64,000 nt of DNA from CAWJMD01 sp963700925 (GTDB lineage Bacteria > Actinomycetota > Actinomycetes > Actinomycetales > CAWJMD01): assembly GCA_963700925.1 (NCBI GenBank), contig OY969553.1, positions 1,736,001 to 1,800,000 on the forward strand, in the 5' to 3' direction. This document shows, in pieces, positions 26,731 to 36,299 of this stretch. The notes under the pieces were generated by a model. It was not told the origin of the DNA. It did no database searches and saw nothing but the letters and a program-made list of their open reading frames with translations. Made by a program: the position numbers and the translations under genes. Positions within the stretch are counted from its first letter, which is position 1; each line of letters starts with the position of its first letter.

Positions 26731-27501
26731 TCAGCGCCTCCGGGCACGCCCGACGGTGCCGGACGCCCGGCGCAGCAGGGGCCGCGGGGCGAGACGGGTG
26801 AGTGCCCACGCCACCTTGTACCGCCGGCTCGGCACGCTGATCACTCGTCCGCGCCGCACGTCGGCCAGCGCCTCATGCACCAGCCGCTCGCTGTCGAGCC
26901 AGGCCCGGTCGGGCAGACCCTTCATGCCCATGCGCGCCCGCTGGTGGAACTCGGTGCGGACGTATCCGGGGCACACCACGGTCGCGGTGACGCCCGAGCC
27001 CGCCAGCTCACCCGCCAGGCTCTCGGTGAACACGGTCACCCACGACTTGGCCGCGGAGTAGGTGCCGCTCGCCAGGAAGCCCGCCATCGACGACACGTTG
27101 ACGATGGCCCCTGACCCCCGCCCCCGCATGGCGCGCGCAGAGGCGTAGCTGGTCACCAGCACGGCCCGGCACAGCACGTCGAACATCCGCTCTTCGTCGG
27201 CCAGCTCGCCGCGCGTGAACGACGCCTTCAGCCCGAAGCCGGCGTTGTTGACGAGGAGGTCGACGGGCTGGTCGTCCGAGGCCAGGCGGTCCGCCACCAG
27301 CTGCAGCTGCGCGCGGTCGGAGAGGTCGGCGACCAGGACCTCCGTCTCGACGCCGTGGAGGTCGCGCAGCTCGACAGCACGCTCGCGAAGTCTTTCCTCG
27401 TCGCGAGCCACCAGGACCACGTCGTGCCCGTCCGCCGCCAGTGCCTTGGCGAACGACCAGCCGATGCCCGCGGTCGCGCCCGTCACCAGTGCCGTCGTCA
27501 T
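26731..27501 (-). CDS. Short-chain dehydrogenase/reductase
   Basis: 256 aa from the ATG at 27501. Classical SDR: cofactor loop TGATAGIGWSFAKAL, NNAG at about residue 86, catalytic Ser in VNVSSMAGF and YSAAK with Tyr and Lys. The Arg-rich second strand (VARDEERLRER) suggests NADPH. The C-terminus (PLLRRASGTVGRARRR) is basic, as in membrane-associated SDRs. Substrate unknown. Probably cotranscribed with pyrE. Confidence 0.88.
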   Translation of the reverse strand: MTTALVTGATAGIGWSFAKALAADGHDVVLVARDEERLRERAVELRDLHGVETEVLVADLSDRAQLQLVADRLASDDQPVDLLVNNAGFGLKASFTRGELADEERMFDVLCRAVLVTSYASARAMRGRGSGAIVNVSSMAGFLASGTYSAAKSWVTVFTESLAGELAGSGVTATVVCPGYVRTEFHQRARMGMKGLPDRAWLDSERLVHEALADVRRGRVISVPSRRYKVAWALTRLAPRPLLRRASGTVGRARRR

Positions 27502-27573
27502 GCCCGCAGGGTATGGGGCCGGGAGTCCTGTTCCGGACGAGGGCCGTCCGCCCCAACCGGGTACGGTCGGCGA

Positions 27574-28365
27574 GTGCGATTCGCCTCGTGGAACGTCAAC
27601 TCGATCAGGTCCCGGCTCGACCGTGTGGTCGCCTGGCTGGAGCGCGCCGAATGCGACGTCGTGGCCATCCAGGAGACCAAGTGCCGTGACGACCAGTTCC
27701 CGCTCCTGCCGTTCGAGGCACTCGGCTACGAGGTGGCCCACCACGGCCTGAACCAGTGGAACGGCGTGGCGGTCGTGTCGCGCGTCGGGCTCGACGACAT
27801 CGAGATCGGCTTCCCCGGCCAGCCTGCCTGGGGCGAGCCAGAGCCGGCGGCCGAGGCCCGCGCGATCGGCGCCACCTGCGCAGGACTGCGCATCTGGAGC
27901 CTGTACGTGCCGAACGGCCGGGTGCTGGGCGACCCGCACCTGGACTACAAGCTCGACTGGCTCGCCCACCTGGCCGACGCCGGGCGCTCGTGGCTGGCGT
28001 CCGACCCGTCGGCCCAGGTCGCCCTCTGCGGCGACTGGAACGTGGCGCCGGAGGACGACGACGTCTGGGACATGGCCGATTTCGCGGGATCGACGCACGT
28101 CTCACCTCCCGAGCGAGCCGCCTTCCGGGGGGTGATGGACGCGGGCTTCGCCGACGTCGTCCGCGCTCACACGCCTGGCCCCGGGGTCTACACGTACTGG
28201 GACTACAAGCAGCTGGCCTTTCCCAAGCGACGCGGCATGCGCATCGACTTCGCGCTCTGCTCACCGGCTCTCGCCGCACGGGTGGCCGGCGCGTCGATCG
28301 AGCGCGAGGAGCGCAAGGGCAAGAACCCGAGCGACCACGTGCCAGTGATCGTGGAGCTGAGCTGA
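27574..28365 (+). CDS. xthA: Exodeoxyribonuclease III (AP endonuclease)
   Basis: 263 aa, GTG start. Exonuclease III family of the endonuclease/exonuclease/phosphatase fold: RFASWNVNSIRSRL at the N-terminus, QETKCRDDQFP with the metal-binding Glu, GDWNVAPEDDDVWD with Asp/Asn, and the C-terminal NPSDHVPVIVEL with catalytic Asp-His. It cuts DNA at abasic sites in base excision repair. The stop overlaps the probable start of the hydrolase gene. Confidence 0.92.
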   Translation: MRFASWNVNSIRSRLDRVVAWLERAECDVVAIQETKCRDDQFPLLPFEALGYEVAHHGLNQWNGVAVVSRVGLDDIEIGFPGQPAWGEPEPAAEARAIGATCAGLRIWSLYVPNGRVLGDPHLDYKLDWLAHLADAGRSWLASDPSAQVALCGDWNVAPEDDDVWDMADFAGSTHVSPPERAAFRGVMDAGFADVVRAHTPGPGVYTYWDYKQLAFPKRRGMRIDFALCSPALAARVAGASIEREERKGKNPSDHVPVIVELS

Positions 28366-29276
28366 CCACCGGCCCCGCGTCCGACCGACGGACCCGAACC
28401 CTGCTCACGGCGGACGGGGCCAGGCTGGCGGTCACGGTCGACGGTCCCGAGCCACGCGCCGATCGCCCGACGGTCGTGCTCGCGCACGGCTGGGTGCTGA
28501 CGCACCGGCACTGGGACGAGGTGGTCGACCGGCTGCGGGCGCAGCGTCCCGACGTCACCGTCGTCCGCTGGGACCAGCGGGGCCACGGGAACTCGACCCG
28601 CGGACGTCTGCGAGTGCCGACGAGCATGGATCACCTGGGCCACGACCTGCAGCGGGTGCTGAGAGTCGTTGTGCCCGAGGGGCCTTTGGTTCTGGCGGGC
28701 CACTCGATGGGCGGGATGGGTCTGATGGCCTGGGCCAGGATGCATCCCGACGCGGCGGAGACACGGGTGCTCGGAACGCTCCTCGTCAGCACAGCTGTCG
28801 CCGGCCTGGCACCCGAGCGGCCCGGGCGGTTCGTGCCGGGAGCGATGCGACTGCTGCACCGCGCGCCGCCGGCGTCCCGGTTGCCCCGGCTGCCACCGCG
28901 TCTCGCGCGCCGGCGAGCCTGGGGCCCTTCCACTCCCGACGAGGTGATCAAGCGTTCGGCCGCGGGCGACGGGTGGGTCAGCGCGAACGCGCTGGGCGGC
29001 TGGTACCCCGCCCTGATGGCGCACGACGAGACCGACGGCCTGCAGGTGCTCGGACGCCATCCGGTGCGCGTGCTGGTCGGCGAGCTGGACCGCGTGACCC
29101 CGGTGCGGTTCACCCAGGCCATCGCCGCCGCCCTGCCCGATGCCGAGGTGGTGGTGCTGCCGGAGCGAGGGCACATGCTCGCCAGGGAGTGCCCCGGCCT
29201 CGTGGGGTGGCACCTGTCGGAGCTGCTGGCGGCCGCCGGCGCGCGGCGTCAGAGGTCGTCGAGGACCCGGTCGTGA
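28362..29276 (+). CDS. Alpha/beta-fold hydrolase, probable CTG start
   Basis: 304 aa if it starts at CTG 28362, which overlaps the xthA stop (CTGA). There is no in-frame ATG, GTG or TTG between there and GTG 28476, and that later start would remove the first strands. Oxyanion motif AHGWVLTHRHW, nucleophile Ser in AGHSMGGMG, Asp in VGELDRVTP and His in ERGHML. The reading frame is intact. Substrate unknown. The 3' end overlaps the CPBP-like gene by 4 nt (GTGA). Confidence 0.75.
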   Translation: MTTGPASDRRTRTLLTADGARLAVTVDGPEPRADRPTVVLAHGWVLTHRHWDEVVDRLRAQRPDVTVVRWDQRGHGNSTRGRLRVPTSMDHLGHDLQRVLRVVVPEGPLVLAGHSMGGMGLMAWARMHPDAAETRVLGTLLVSTAVAGLAPERPGRFVPGAMRLLHRAPPASRLPRLPPRLARRRAWGPSTPDEVIKRSAAGDGWVSANALGGWYPALMAHDETDGLQVLGRHPVRVLVGELDRVTPVRFTQAIAAALPDAEVVVLPERGHMLARECPGLVGWHLSELLAAAGARRQRSSRTRS

Positions 29277-30085
29277 CCGTCGTCGCGGCCGAGCGCACGA
29301 CGCTCACGTGGAACCTGGTGCCGGGTGTCGTGCTGGCCCTCTCGGGCTTTCTGCTCTTCGGGATCCACTGGCGCCCAGGCGGTTACGTCGTGCTCGCTGC
29401 AGCAGTGGTGGCCGCGGTCATGGTCGACCGGAGGCTTGCACGCGACCTGCTGCTCATCGCGTTCGGGCTGGTCACGATCAGCCTCGTGCCGATCAACACC
29501 GACATCTCCGTGGGGCACATGCTCGCCATGGGCGCCGCCCTCTCGATCGCCGTGGCCGTCCCGTACCTGGTCTCGCGTCATGGCTACGGCGACCACGCCG
29601 TGCGCTTCCCCATCATGGCCGGTCACACGTGGACGACGCTCGAGAAGTGGTACCTCGTCATCGTTTTCGTGGTCGGGTGGGTCGTCCTGCCCGTCTACAT
29701 GATCCCGTCCGGCGTCTTCGAGAACTGGCCCGCAGCCTCTGACGCCAGCACCCTCACCCGTCTGTTCGTCGGCACGAACGCCCTCGGCATCTGGGACGAG
29801 CTCTTCTTCATCTGCACCTGCTTCGCCCTGCTGCGACGCCACTTCGTCGACTGGCAGGCGAACGTGCTGCAGGCCGTCCTGTTCACGTCGTTCCTGTGGG
29901 AGCTCGGCTTCCACGCCTGGGGACCGTTGCTGATCTACCCGTTCGCGCTGGTCCAGGGCTGGATCTTCAAGCTCACCCGATCACTGACCTACATCGTGTG
30001 CGTCCACCTGCTGTTCGACTTCGTGCTGTTCCTGGTGCTCGTGCACGCACACAACCGAGGCTGGCTCCAGCTGTTCCTGTACTGA
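29273..30085 (+). CDS. CPBP-like intramembrane protein
   Basis: 270 aa, GTG start overlapping the preceding stop. Seven to eight membrane segments. The region NALGIWDELFFICTCFALLRR, the following SFLWELGFHAWG and VHLLFDFVLF resemble motifs 1-3 of CPBP (Abi/Rce1-like) intramembrane proteases, but the Glu-Glu of motif 1 is Asp-Glu, so activity is not certain. It may equally be a non-catalytic relative. Confidence 0.65.
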   Translation: MTVVAAERTTLTWNLVPGVVLALSGFLLFGIHWRPGGYVVLAAAVVAAVMVDRRLARDLLLIAFGLVTISLVPINTDISVGHMLAMGAALSIAVAVPYLVSRHGYGDHAVRFPIMAGHTWTTLEKWYLVIVFVVGWVVLPVYMIPSGVFENWPAASDASTLTRLFVGTNALGIWDELFFICTCFALLRRHFVDWQANVLQAVLFTSFLWELGFHAWGPLLIYPFALVQGWIFKLTRSLTYIVCVHLLFDFVLFLVLVHAHNRGWLQLFLY

Positions 30086-30153
30086 GCCCCTCGGCTGGTG
30101 CGAGACCAGCGGGCGTGCACCTGCGATCCACCGACGGGGCCTCGGTCGCGATC

Positions 30154-30234
30154 CCGGGCACAACAGGGGGAAAGTACGCCGGTTCCGGGCCTTCTTGAGC
30201 CGAAACGAGCACACCTTCCCCCGTTTGTGCCCGG
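30154..30234. repeat. 81-nt imperfect palindrome between convergent genes
   Basis: Arms 30154-30175 and 30213-30234 match at 19 of 22 positions, each with a GGGCACAA and GGGGGAA core, around a 37-nt loop with a further short inverted repeat (CGGTTC/GAGCCG). It sits in the 158-nt gap between the CPBP-like gene and the GGDEF-EAL gene and may act as a bidirectional terminator or be a repeat element. Confidence 0.7.
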
Positions 30235-30243
30235 TCGCCCGGT

Positions 30244-33200
30244 CTACTGACCAGCCCCGTTCGCCGGTGCGGGCCGCCCGAAGAGCCAGCCCTGGCCCTG
30301 GTCGCACCCCATCGCCAGCAGGCGGTCGGCCTGCCACTGCTCCTCCACGCCCTCGGCGACGACCTCGAGCCGGTGCGCGTGCGCCAGGTCGATGATGGCC
30401 TGGACGGTGGCGGTGGCCACGCCGTCGCCGAGTCCTGCAACGAAGGACCGGTCGATCTTCAGCTGCTGCAGCTCGAACGTGCGGAGGTACGCGAGCGCCG
30501 AGTAGCCGGTTCCGAAGTCGTCGATCGCCAGGGACGCCCCCAGGTCGCGAAGCCGGCGCATCGTGGCGAGCACCTGCGGGTTGTCCTCCAGCAGGCTCCG
30601 CTCGGTGATCTCGAGCGTCAGGCGCGACCCCTCGACGCCGTGCTGGGCGAGGCCTGCGGCGACGGCCTCGGCGAGGCCCGACTGCTGCAGAGTGCGGCCC
30701 GAGAGGTTCACCGACACGCGCAGGGACGGGTCGGCACCCAGCACGTCGTGGCTGCTGAGCAGCTCCAGGCACTCGCTGAGGACGAACCGGTCGACGTCCA
30801 CCACAAGCCCGGTGTCCTCCGCGACCTGGATGAAGTCCCCGGGCAGCACCAGCGTCCCGTCGGACTCGACCAGCCGCACCAGCGCCTCGAAGGACGCGAC
30901 GGAGCCATCGGCGAGGTTGACGACCGGCTGCAGGTGCACCTGCAGGCGCCCCTCCGCCAGAGCCGATCGCAGGCGACCCTCGGTCTCGACGCGCACCCGC
31001 ACGGCGTCACGAAGTCCGGTGTCGCACAGCGCATAGCTGTTGCGACCGGCGTCCTTGGCCGCGTAGAGAGCGAGATCCGCCTCACGGAGCAGGATCTCGC
31101 GGGTCACTGACTGGTCGGTGGCGAGCGAGATGCCGACGCTCACGGTGGTCGACATCGGCTGCCCGTTCGCGAGCTCGACCGGCTCCGCCAACAGCTCCAG
31201 CAGTGAGCGCGCAACCTGCTCGGCGGGCTCCGGCCCGCTGAGGCCCTCGAGCAGTACGACGAACTCGTCGCCACCGAGCCTCGCCACCGACCAGCTGGGC
31301 TCGGCGTCGGCCACGGCCTGCAGCCGCCCGGCGACATGCACCAGCAGCTCGTCGCCGACGTGGTGGCCCAGGTTGTCGTTGACGGCCTTGAAGCGGTCGA
31401 GGTCGAGCATCAGCAGGCCCAGTGCGCTCGGGGAGTCGGGGCCGAGCCGGCTGAGGGCGCCATCCACCCACTCGGTGAACTGACTTCGGTTCGCCAGCCC
31501 GGTCACCGGATCGGTGAGGGCGAGTCGCTCCAGGGCCTGCTGCTGGCGGCGCTGGGCGGTGACATCGAGGACGTGGATCAGCACGTGTGGGCCGTCCGGC
31601 GCGTCCGGGTCGACCAGGGCGTAGTTGCACCACACGTCGCGGACGGTGCCGTCGGGTCGCAGTATGCGGCGGTGCACTCGGCCACTGTCCTGGCGTGTCT
31701 CGACGACGCGCGCGAGCGTGGCGTAGCTCGCGCGCACGTCCTCGGGGACCAGGAGGTCCTCGGCTGGCGTGCCGACGAGCTGTTCGGCCGGTCGCTGGAC
31801 GATGTCGACGTAGGCCTGGTTCGCCCGCAGGATCACGCCTTCGGTGCCGCGACCGCCGCTGACCAGGACCATGCCAGTCGGCGCCTTCTCGAAGGCGACG
31901 CGGAACTGCTGAGCGGTCACGGCCAGGGCGTGCGAGATGCGGTCGCGCTCCGTCAGGTCGAGAACGTGGGCGAGCATCACCGGCGAGCCCGTGCCCCGCC
32001 CCGAGACGGAGCTCGTCACCAGCGCATGGAGCACAGTGCCGTCGCGCCGCAGGAAGCGCTTCTCGTACTGCCCGCCGACGAGCTCTCCGCTGAAGAGCCT
32101 TCTCAGCCGGTCGGTGTCGGCACCGACGTCCTCGGGGGGCGTCCACAGCTCGAGGGTTCGTCCGAGCAGCCCCTCCTCGTCGCGGTTCCCCATCATCCGC
32201 AGCAGCGCGGGGTTGGCGCGCAGTAGCCGGCCCTCGTGACCCGGCCGCCCGTCGAGCAGGCACATGCCCAGGGGGGAGCTGTCGAAGGCGAGCCGCAGCT
32301 GGTCGTCGCGGCTCTCGATCGCGCGCACCGCGTCCTCGCGCTCCGTCACGTCGAGCGTCGCGCCGTGGATGCGCAGCAGGCTCCCGTCGGCGTCGTACTC
32401 GCGATGCGACCTGCTCTGCAGCACCCGCTGCGTCCCGTCGGGCCGGACCACCCGGAACACCTCCACGTGGGGGTCGGGCGTCCCGCTACCCGACGCTGAG
32501 TCGCCACCACCCAGATCGGCTGTGGTCCGGTCGTCAGGATGCAGCAGCGAGAGGAAGCCCGCGCCGTTCGGCGGCTCGCCGGCAGGGTCGAGGCCCATCA
32601 TCCGGAACATCTGCTCCGACCAGACGTGCCGGTCGGCCCTCACGTCGTACTCCCACCAGGCCAGACCGGCCAGCTCCTGCGCCGCGTACAGGCGCTCACG
32701 GCTCTTCAGCAGCTGTCGCTCGTGATGCCGCGCCGCCGAGATGTCGCGGAGGCGGGTGACCACCGACACCACCTCTCGACTGAGAGGGTCGAGCACCGGG
32801 AGGGCGGTGATGGAAAGCCAGGTCTCGTAGCCCTCCGCGATCTGGTGGACTGCCCGGGCGACGACCTCACGCACCTCTTGACCGGTGCGCCCCGCGGCGA
32901 CCGTGGGGAACTCGTGCGGCGGGATGGGTCGGTCGTCCTCGTAGAACAGCCTCCAGTCGATGTCCGCGAGCATCATCCCGTTCGGAATGTGCCCGCCTGA
33001 CCCGAGCATGCGCTGCAGGGCGTTGTTCGTCAGCAGCACCTCGAGCCGTTCGCCCCGGGTGACGAAGACGCCCTCGTCGAGGGCATCGAGGACCGTGCTG
33101 CTCAGCGCCTCGGCCCCGGCGCTCCGCAACAGGTGTGACAGCCGGTCGCCCGCCGTGCCACAGCACAGCTCGACGACCTGGAGGTCGGACGTCGTGAACT

Positions 33201-33642
33201 GCCCTCTCTGTCGACTCACGACCGTCACCACCCCCTGTACCTCGCCGTCCTGGAACAGCGGCGCGGACAGGGACGAGGCGACACCGAACTTCGTGTTGAC
33301 GAGTGGGTCACTGCGCGGGTCACGGCTTGAGTCCTCGCTGAGTTGGCCACTCCCCGTGGCGAAGACGGTCGCAGCCATGGTCCCAGCGATCGCCACGTGG
33401 TGGTCGACACCAGGGGAACCCGGGTAGCCGCCCGACGCGGCGCGGACGACCAGCTCCTCGGTGCCGAGACGCGTCGCGAGCAGCACGAGGTCGCCGCCGA
33501 CCAACCCGTGGATCGCGTCGGAGCTGACCTGCAGGACCTCGCGTAGCCCTGCGCCGCGGATGGCGTCGAGAGCCTGGACGAGTCGATTCGACGGCACGCC
33601 GAGCAGCCCGTCGACCCCTAGGTCACCCTCCACGGGCTTCAC
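30244..33642 (-). CDS. GAF-PAS-GGDEF-EAL cyclic-di-GMP protein, coupled to clpB
   Basis: 1132 aa, soluble. A GAF domain (about residues 25-170) and several PAS domains (about 190-700) precede a GGDEF domain with intact ARLGGDEFVVLLEGL near residue 790 and an EAL domain from about 880 with FEALVRL, VNLSGRTLQ, LEITERSLLE, DDFGTGYSALAYL and AEGVEE. Both synthesis and breakdown of c-di-GMP are possible. The GTG start overlaps the clpB stop (GTGA), so it is translationally coupled to a chaperone gene. Confidence 0.9.
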   Translation of the reverse strand: MKPVEGDLGVDGLLGVPSNRLVQALDAIRGAGLREVLQVSSDAIHGLVGGDLVLLATRLGTEELVVRAASGGYPGSPGVDHHVAIAGTMAATVFATGSGQLSEDSSRDPRSDPLVNTKFGVASSLSAPLFQDGEVQGVVTVVSRQRGQFTTSDLQVVELCCGTAGDRLSHLLRSAGAEALSSTVLDALDEGVFVTRGERLEVLLTNNALQRMLGSGGHIPNGMMLADIDWRLFYEDDRPIPPHEFPTVAAGRTGQEVREVVARAVHQIAEGYETWLSITALPVLDPLSREVVSVVTRLRDISAARHHERQLLKSRERLYAAQELAGLAWWEYDVRADRHVWSEQMFRMMGLDPAGEPPNGAGFLSLLHPDDRTTADLGGGDSASGSGTPDPHVEVFRVVRPDGTQRVLQSRSHREYDADGSLLRIHGATLDVTEREDAVRAIESRDDQLRLAFDSSPLGMCLLDGRPGHEGRLLRANPALLRMMGNRDEEGLLGRTLELWTPPEDVGADTDRLRRLFSGELVGGQYEKRFLRRDGTVLHALVTSSVSGRGTGSPVMLAHVLDLTERDRISHALAVTAQQFRVAFEKAPTGMVLVSGGRGTEGVILRANQAYVDIVQRPAEQLVGTPAEDLLVPEDVRASYATLARVVETRQDSGRVHRRILRPDGTVRDVWCNYALVDPDAPDGPHVLIHVLDVTAQRRQQQALERLALTDPVTGLANRSQFTEWVDGALSRLGPDSPSALGLLMLDLDRFKAVNDNLGHHVGDELLVHVAGRLQAVADAEPSWSVARLGGDEFVVLLEGLSGPEPAEQVARSLLELLAEPVELANGQPMSTTVSVGISLATDQSVTREILLREADLALYAAKDAGRNSYALCDTGLRDAVRVRVETEGRLRSALAEGRLQVHLQPVVNLADGSVASFEALVRLVESDGTLVLPGDFIQVAEDTGLVVDVDRFVLSECLELLSSHDVLGADPSLRVSVNLSGRTLQQSGLAEAVAAGLAQHGVEGSRLTLEITERSLLEDNPQVLATMRRLRDLGASLAIDDFGTGYSALAYLRTFELQQLKIDRSFVAGLGDGVATATVQAIIDLAHAHRLEVVAEGVEEQWQADRLLAMGCDQGQGWLFGRPAPANGAGQ

Positions 33643-36236
33643 GCCACCGTGAGACCGGGGGCCGGTAGCCCGTCCGGGCCCGTCGCACGGTCCACGACGA
33701 CACGGTCACCGTCGCGGATGTCGCCCGACAGCAGTCCTCGCGCCAGCCGGTCGCCGATCTCGGTCTGCACGAGGCGGCGAAGTGGACGGGCGCCGTACGC
33801 AGGGTCGTAGCCCTCGTCGGCCAGCCAGGCCCGCGCTGCGTCGGTCACCTCGAGGATGAGGCGGCGGGCCGCAAGACGCTCTGCCAGATGGTCAACGGCG
33901 ATCCCGACGATGGCCGCCAGGTCGTCGCGGCTGAGCGGGTCGAACACGACGATGTCGTCCAGGCGGTTGAGAAACTCGGGCTTGAACGCGGCCCGCACTG
34001 CCGCCAGGACGACCTCGTGCTGCACCTCGCGACTCAGCGTCGGGTCGACGAGTGCGGCGGAGCCCAGGTTCGACGTCATGACGAGGATGACGTTGCGAAA
34101 GTCGACCGTCCGCCCCTGGCCGTCGGTCAGACGACCGTCGTCGAGCACCTGAAGCAGGATGTCGAACACGTCGGGATGCGCCTTCTCGACCTCGTCGAGC
34201 AGCAGCACGCTGTAGGGCCGCCGCCGCACGGCCTCCGTCAGCTGACCGCCCTCGTCGTAGCCGACGTAGCCCGGTGGCGCACCGACAAGCCTTGCGACAG
34301 AGTGCTTCTCGCTGTACTCGCTCATGTCGACGCGCACCATCGCACGCTCGTCGTCGAACAGGAAGTCGGCGAGTGACTTCGCCAGCTCGGTCTTGCCGAC
34401 ACCCGTCGGGCCGAGGAAGAGGAACGAGCCGACAGGACGATCGGGGTCGGCGATGCCGGCGCGCGTTCGGCGCACCGCGTCGCTCACCGAGGCCACCGCG
34501 CGGCGCTGGCCGATCAGGCGCTCGCCGATGACCTCCTCCATCCGCAGCAGCTTCGCGGTCTCCGCCTCCAGCAAGCGCCCGGCGGGGATGCCCGTCCACG
34601 CCGAGACCACCTCGGCCACGTCGTCGGGTGTGACGCGGTCGGCGACCAGCGGCTCGAGTCCGGCGCTCGCCTGCTCGGCTTGTTCGGCCTCGGCGATCTG
34701 CCGCTCGATCTGGGGGATGCGGCCGTAGAGCAGCTCGCTGGCCGCGCCGAGATCCCCCTCGCGCTTCAGCCGCTCGGCCTGGCCGCGCAGCTCGTCCAGC
34801 TGCTGCAGCAGCTCGCCGACCTGGTTCAGACCCGACTTCTCGCTCTCCCAGCGGGCGCTCAGGGCAGTAAGCTCCTCGCGCCTGTCGGCCAGCTGAGCGC
34901 GCAGGTCCGCCAGGCGCTGCACACTCGCCTCGTCGTCAGCCTTGGCGAGGGCGAGCTCCTCCATCGTCATCCGGTCGACCTGTCGCTGCAGGGCGTCGAG
35001 CTCGACGGGGGACGAGTCCAGCTCCATGCGCAGCCGCGAGGCAGCCTCGTCCACCAGGTCGATCGCCTTGTCGGGAAGCTGGCGCCCGGTGATGTACCGG
35101 TCGGACAGGGTCGCGGCCGCCACGAGCGCGGCATCGGTGATGGTGACCTTGTGGTGCGCCTCGTAACGCTCCTTCAGGCCGCGGAGGATCGCCACGGTGT
35201 CGGGGACGGACGGCTCGCCGACGAAGACCTGCTGGAACCGGCGCTCGAGGGCCGGGTCCTTCTCGATGCGCTCGCGGTACTCGTCCAGCGTCGTTGCGCC
35301 CACCATGCGCAACTGGCCGCGCGCCAGCATCGGCTTGAGCATGTTGCCGGCGTCCATGGCGCCCTCGCCACCGGCGCCGGCACCGACGACCGTGTGCAGC
35401 TCGTCGATGAACGTGATGACCTGCCCGCCGGCGTCCGTGATCTCTTTGAGGACGGCTTTCAGCCGCTCTTCGAACTCACCGCGGTACTTCGCCCCGGCGA
35501 CCATGCTCGCGAGATCGAGCGAGACCAGCTTCTTGCCGCGCAGTGACTGCGGCACGTCGCCGGCCACGATGCGCTGGGCCAGCCCCTCGACGACGGCGGT
35601 CTTGCCGACGCCCGGCTCACCGATCAGCACCGGGTTGTTCTTGGTCCTGCGGCTGAGAACCTGTATCACGCGCCGGATCTCGGCGTCGCGACCGATCACG
35701 GGGTCGAGCCTGCCCGACCGTGCCTCCTCGGTCAGGTCGATGCTGTACTTCTCCAGCGCGGCGAACGTGCCCTCGGGATCGGCGCTGTCGACCGTCGCCG
35801 ACCCCCTGATCTGGGGCAGGGCCTCGCGCAAGGCCTCGGCCGTCACGCCGGTTCCGCGCAGGGCGTCACCGGCCATGCCCCGGTCGGCAGCAAGAGCCAG
35901 CAGCAGGTGCTCGGTCGAGACGTAGGAGTCGCCCAGGGAGGTCATCTCCTCCTGGGCGGCGATCAGGACACCCTGCGCGGCCCGCGAGAGCTGGGGCGCC
36001 GCAACGGTGCTGCCGCTGGCCGAGGGCTGGGCGGCCAGGACTGCGCGGGCGCGCTCAGCCACGACGGACGGTTTCACGCCGACCGCCTCGAGCAGAGCCG
36101 CCGCAACACCACCGGGCTGCGTTGCGAGAGCGGCCAACAGGTGCGCGGGCTCGACGTGCGGGTGGCCGGCAGCCGTTGCCGCCTGCACCGCGGACTGCAC
36201 AGCCTCCTGGCTCTTCGTGGTGAGCTTCAGGTCCAT
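33639..36236 (-). CDS. clpB: ATP-dependent chaperone ClpB
   Basis: 865 aa. The disaggregase works with DnaK, DnaJ and GrpE to rescue aggregated proteins. Clp N domain about 1-145; first Walker A GEPGVGKTAVVEG near 207; coiled-coil middle domain about 410-530 (RREELTALSARW, EQAEQASAGLEPL); second AAA domain with GPTGVGKTELAKSL. It follows hspR by 63 nt on the same strand, and no convincing HspR site was found in that gap, so readthrough from the dnaK promoter is likely. Confidence 0.97.
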   Translation of the reverse strand: MDLKLTTKSQEAVQSAVQAATAAGHPHVEPAHLLAALATQPGGVAAALLEAVGVKPSVVAERARAVLAAQPSASGSTVAAPQLSRAAQGVLIAAQEEMTSLGDSYVSTEHLLLALAADRGMAGDALRGTGVTAEALREALPQIRGSATVDSADPEGTFAALEKYSIDLTEEARSGRLDPVIGRDAEIRRVIQVLSRRTKNNPVLIGEPGVGKTAVVEGLAQRIVAGDVPQSLRGKKLVSLDLASMVAGAKYRGEFEERLKAVLKEITDAGGQVITFIDELHTVVGAGAGGEGAMDAGNMLKPMLARGQLRMVGATTLDEYRERIEKDPALERRFQQVFVGEPSVPDTVAILRGLKERYEAHHKVTITDAALVAAATLSDRYITGRQLPDKAIDLVDEAASRLRMELDSSPVELDALQRQVDRMTMEELALAKADDEASVQRLADLRAQLADRREELTALSARWESEKSGLNQVGELLQQLDELRGQAERLKREGDLGAASELLYGRIPQIERQIAEAEQAEQASAGLEPLVADRVTPDDVAEVVSAWTGIPAGRLLEAETAKLLRMEEVIGERLIGQRRAVASVSDAVRRTRAGIADPDRPVGSFLFLGPTGVGKTELAKSLADFLFDDERAMVRVDMSEYSEKHSVARLVGAPPGYVGYDEGGQLTEAVRRRPYSVLLLDEVEKAHPDVFDILLQVLDDGRLTDGQGRTVDFRNVILVMTSNLGSAALVDPTLSREVQHEVVLAAVRAAFKPEFLNRLDDIVVFDPLSRDDLAAIVGIAVDHLAERLAARRLILEVTDAARAWLADEGYDPAYGARPLRRLVQTEIGDRLARGLLSGDIRDGDRVVVDRATGPDGLPAPGLTVA

Positions 36237-36299
36237 CGGTCTCCTCGAGTGCTGGTGCGCCTCGTCCGCCTCACCGTAGGCCCTCCCGCGAGATGGACG

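Noticed and set aside
36237..36299. HAIR-type HspR operator before clpB
   Set aside because: Only one half site (CTCGAGT) resembles the consensus; the other half does not match.
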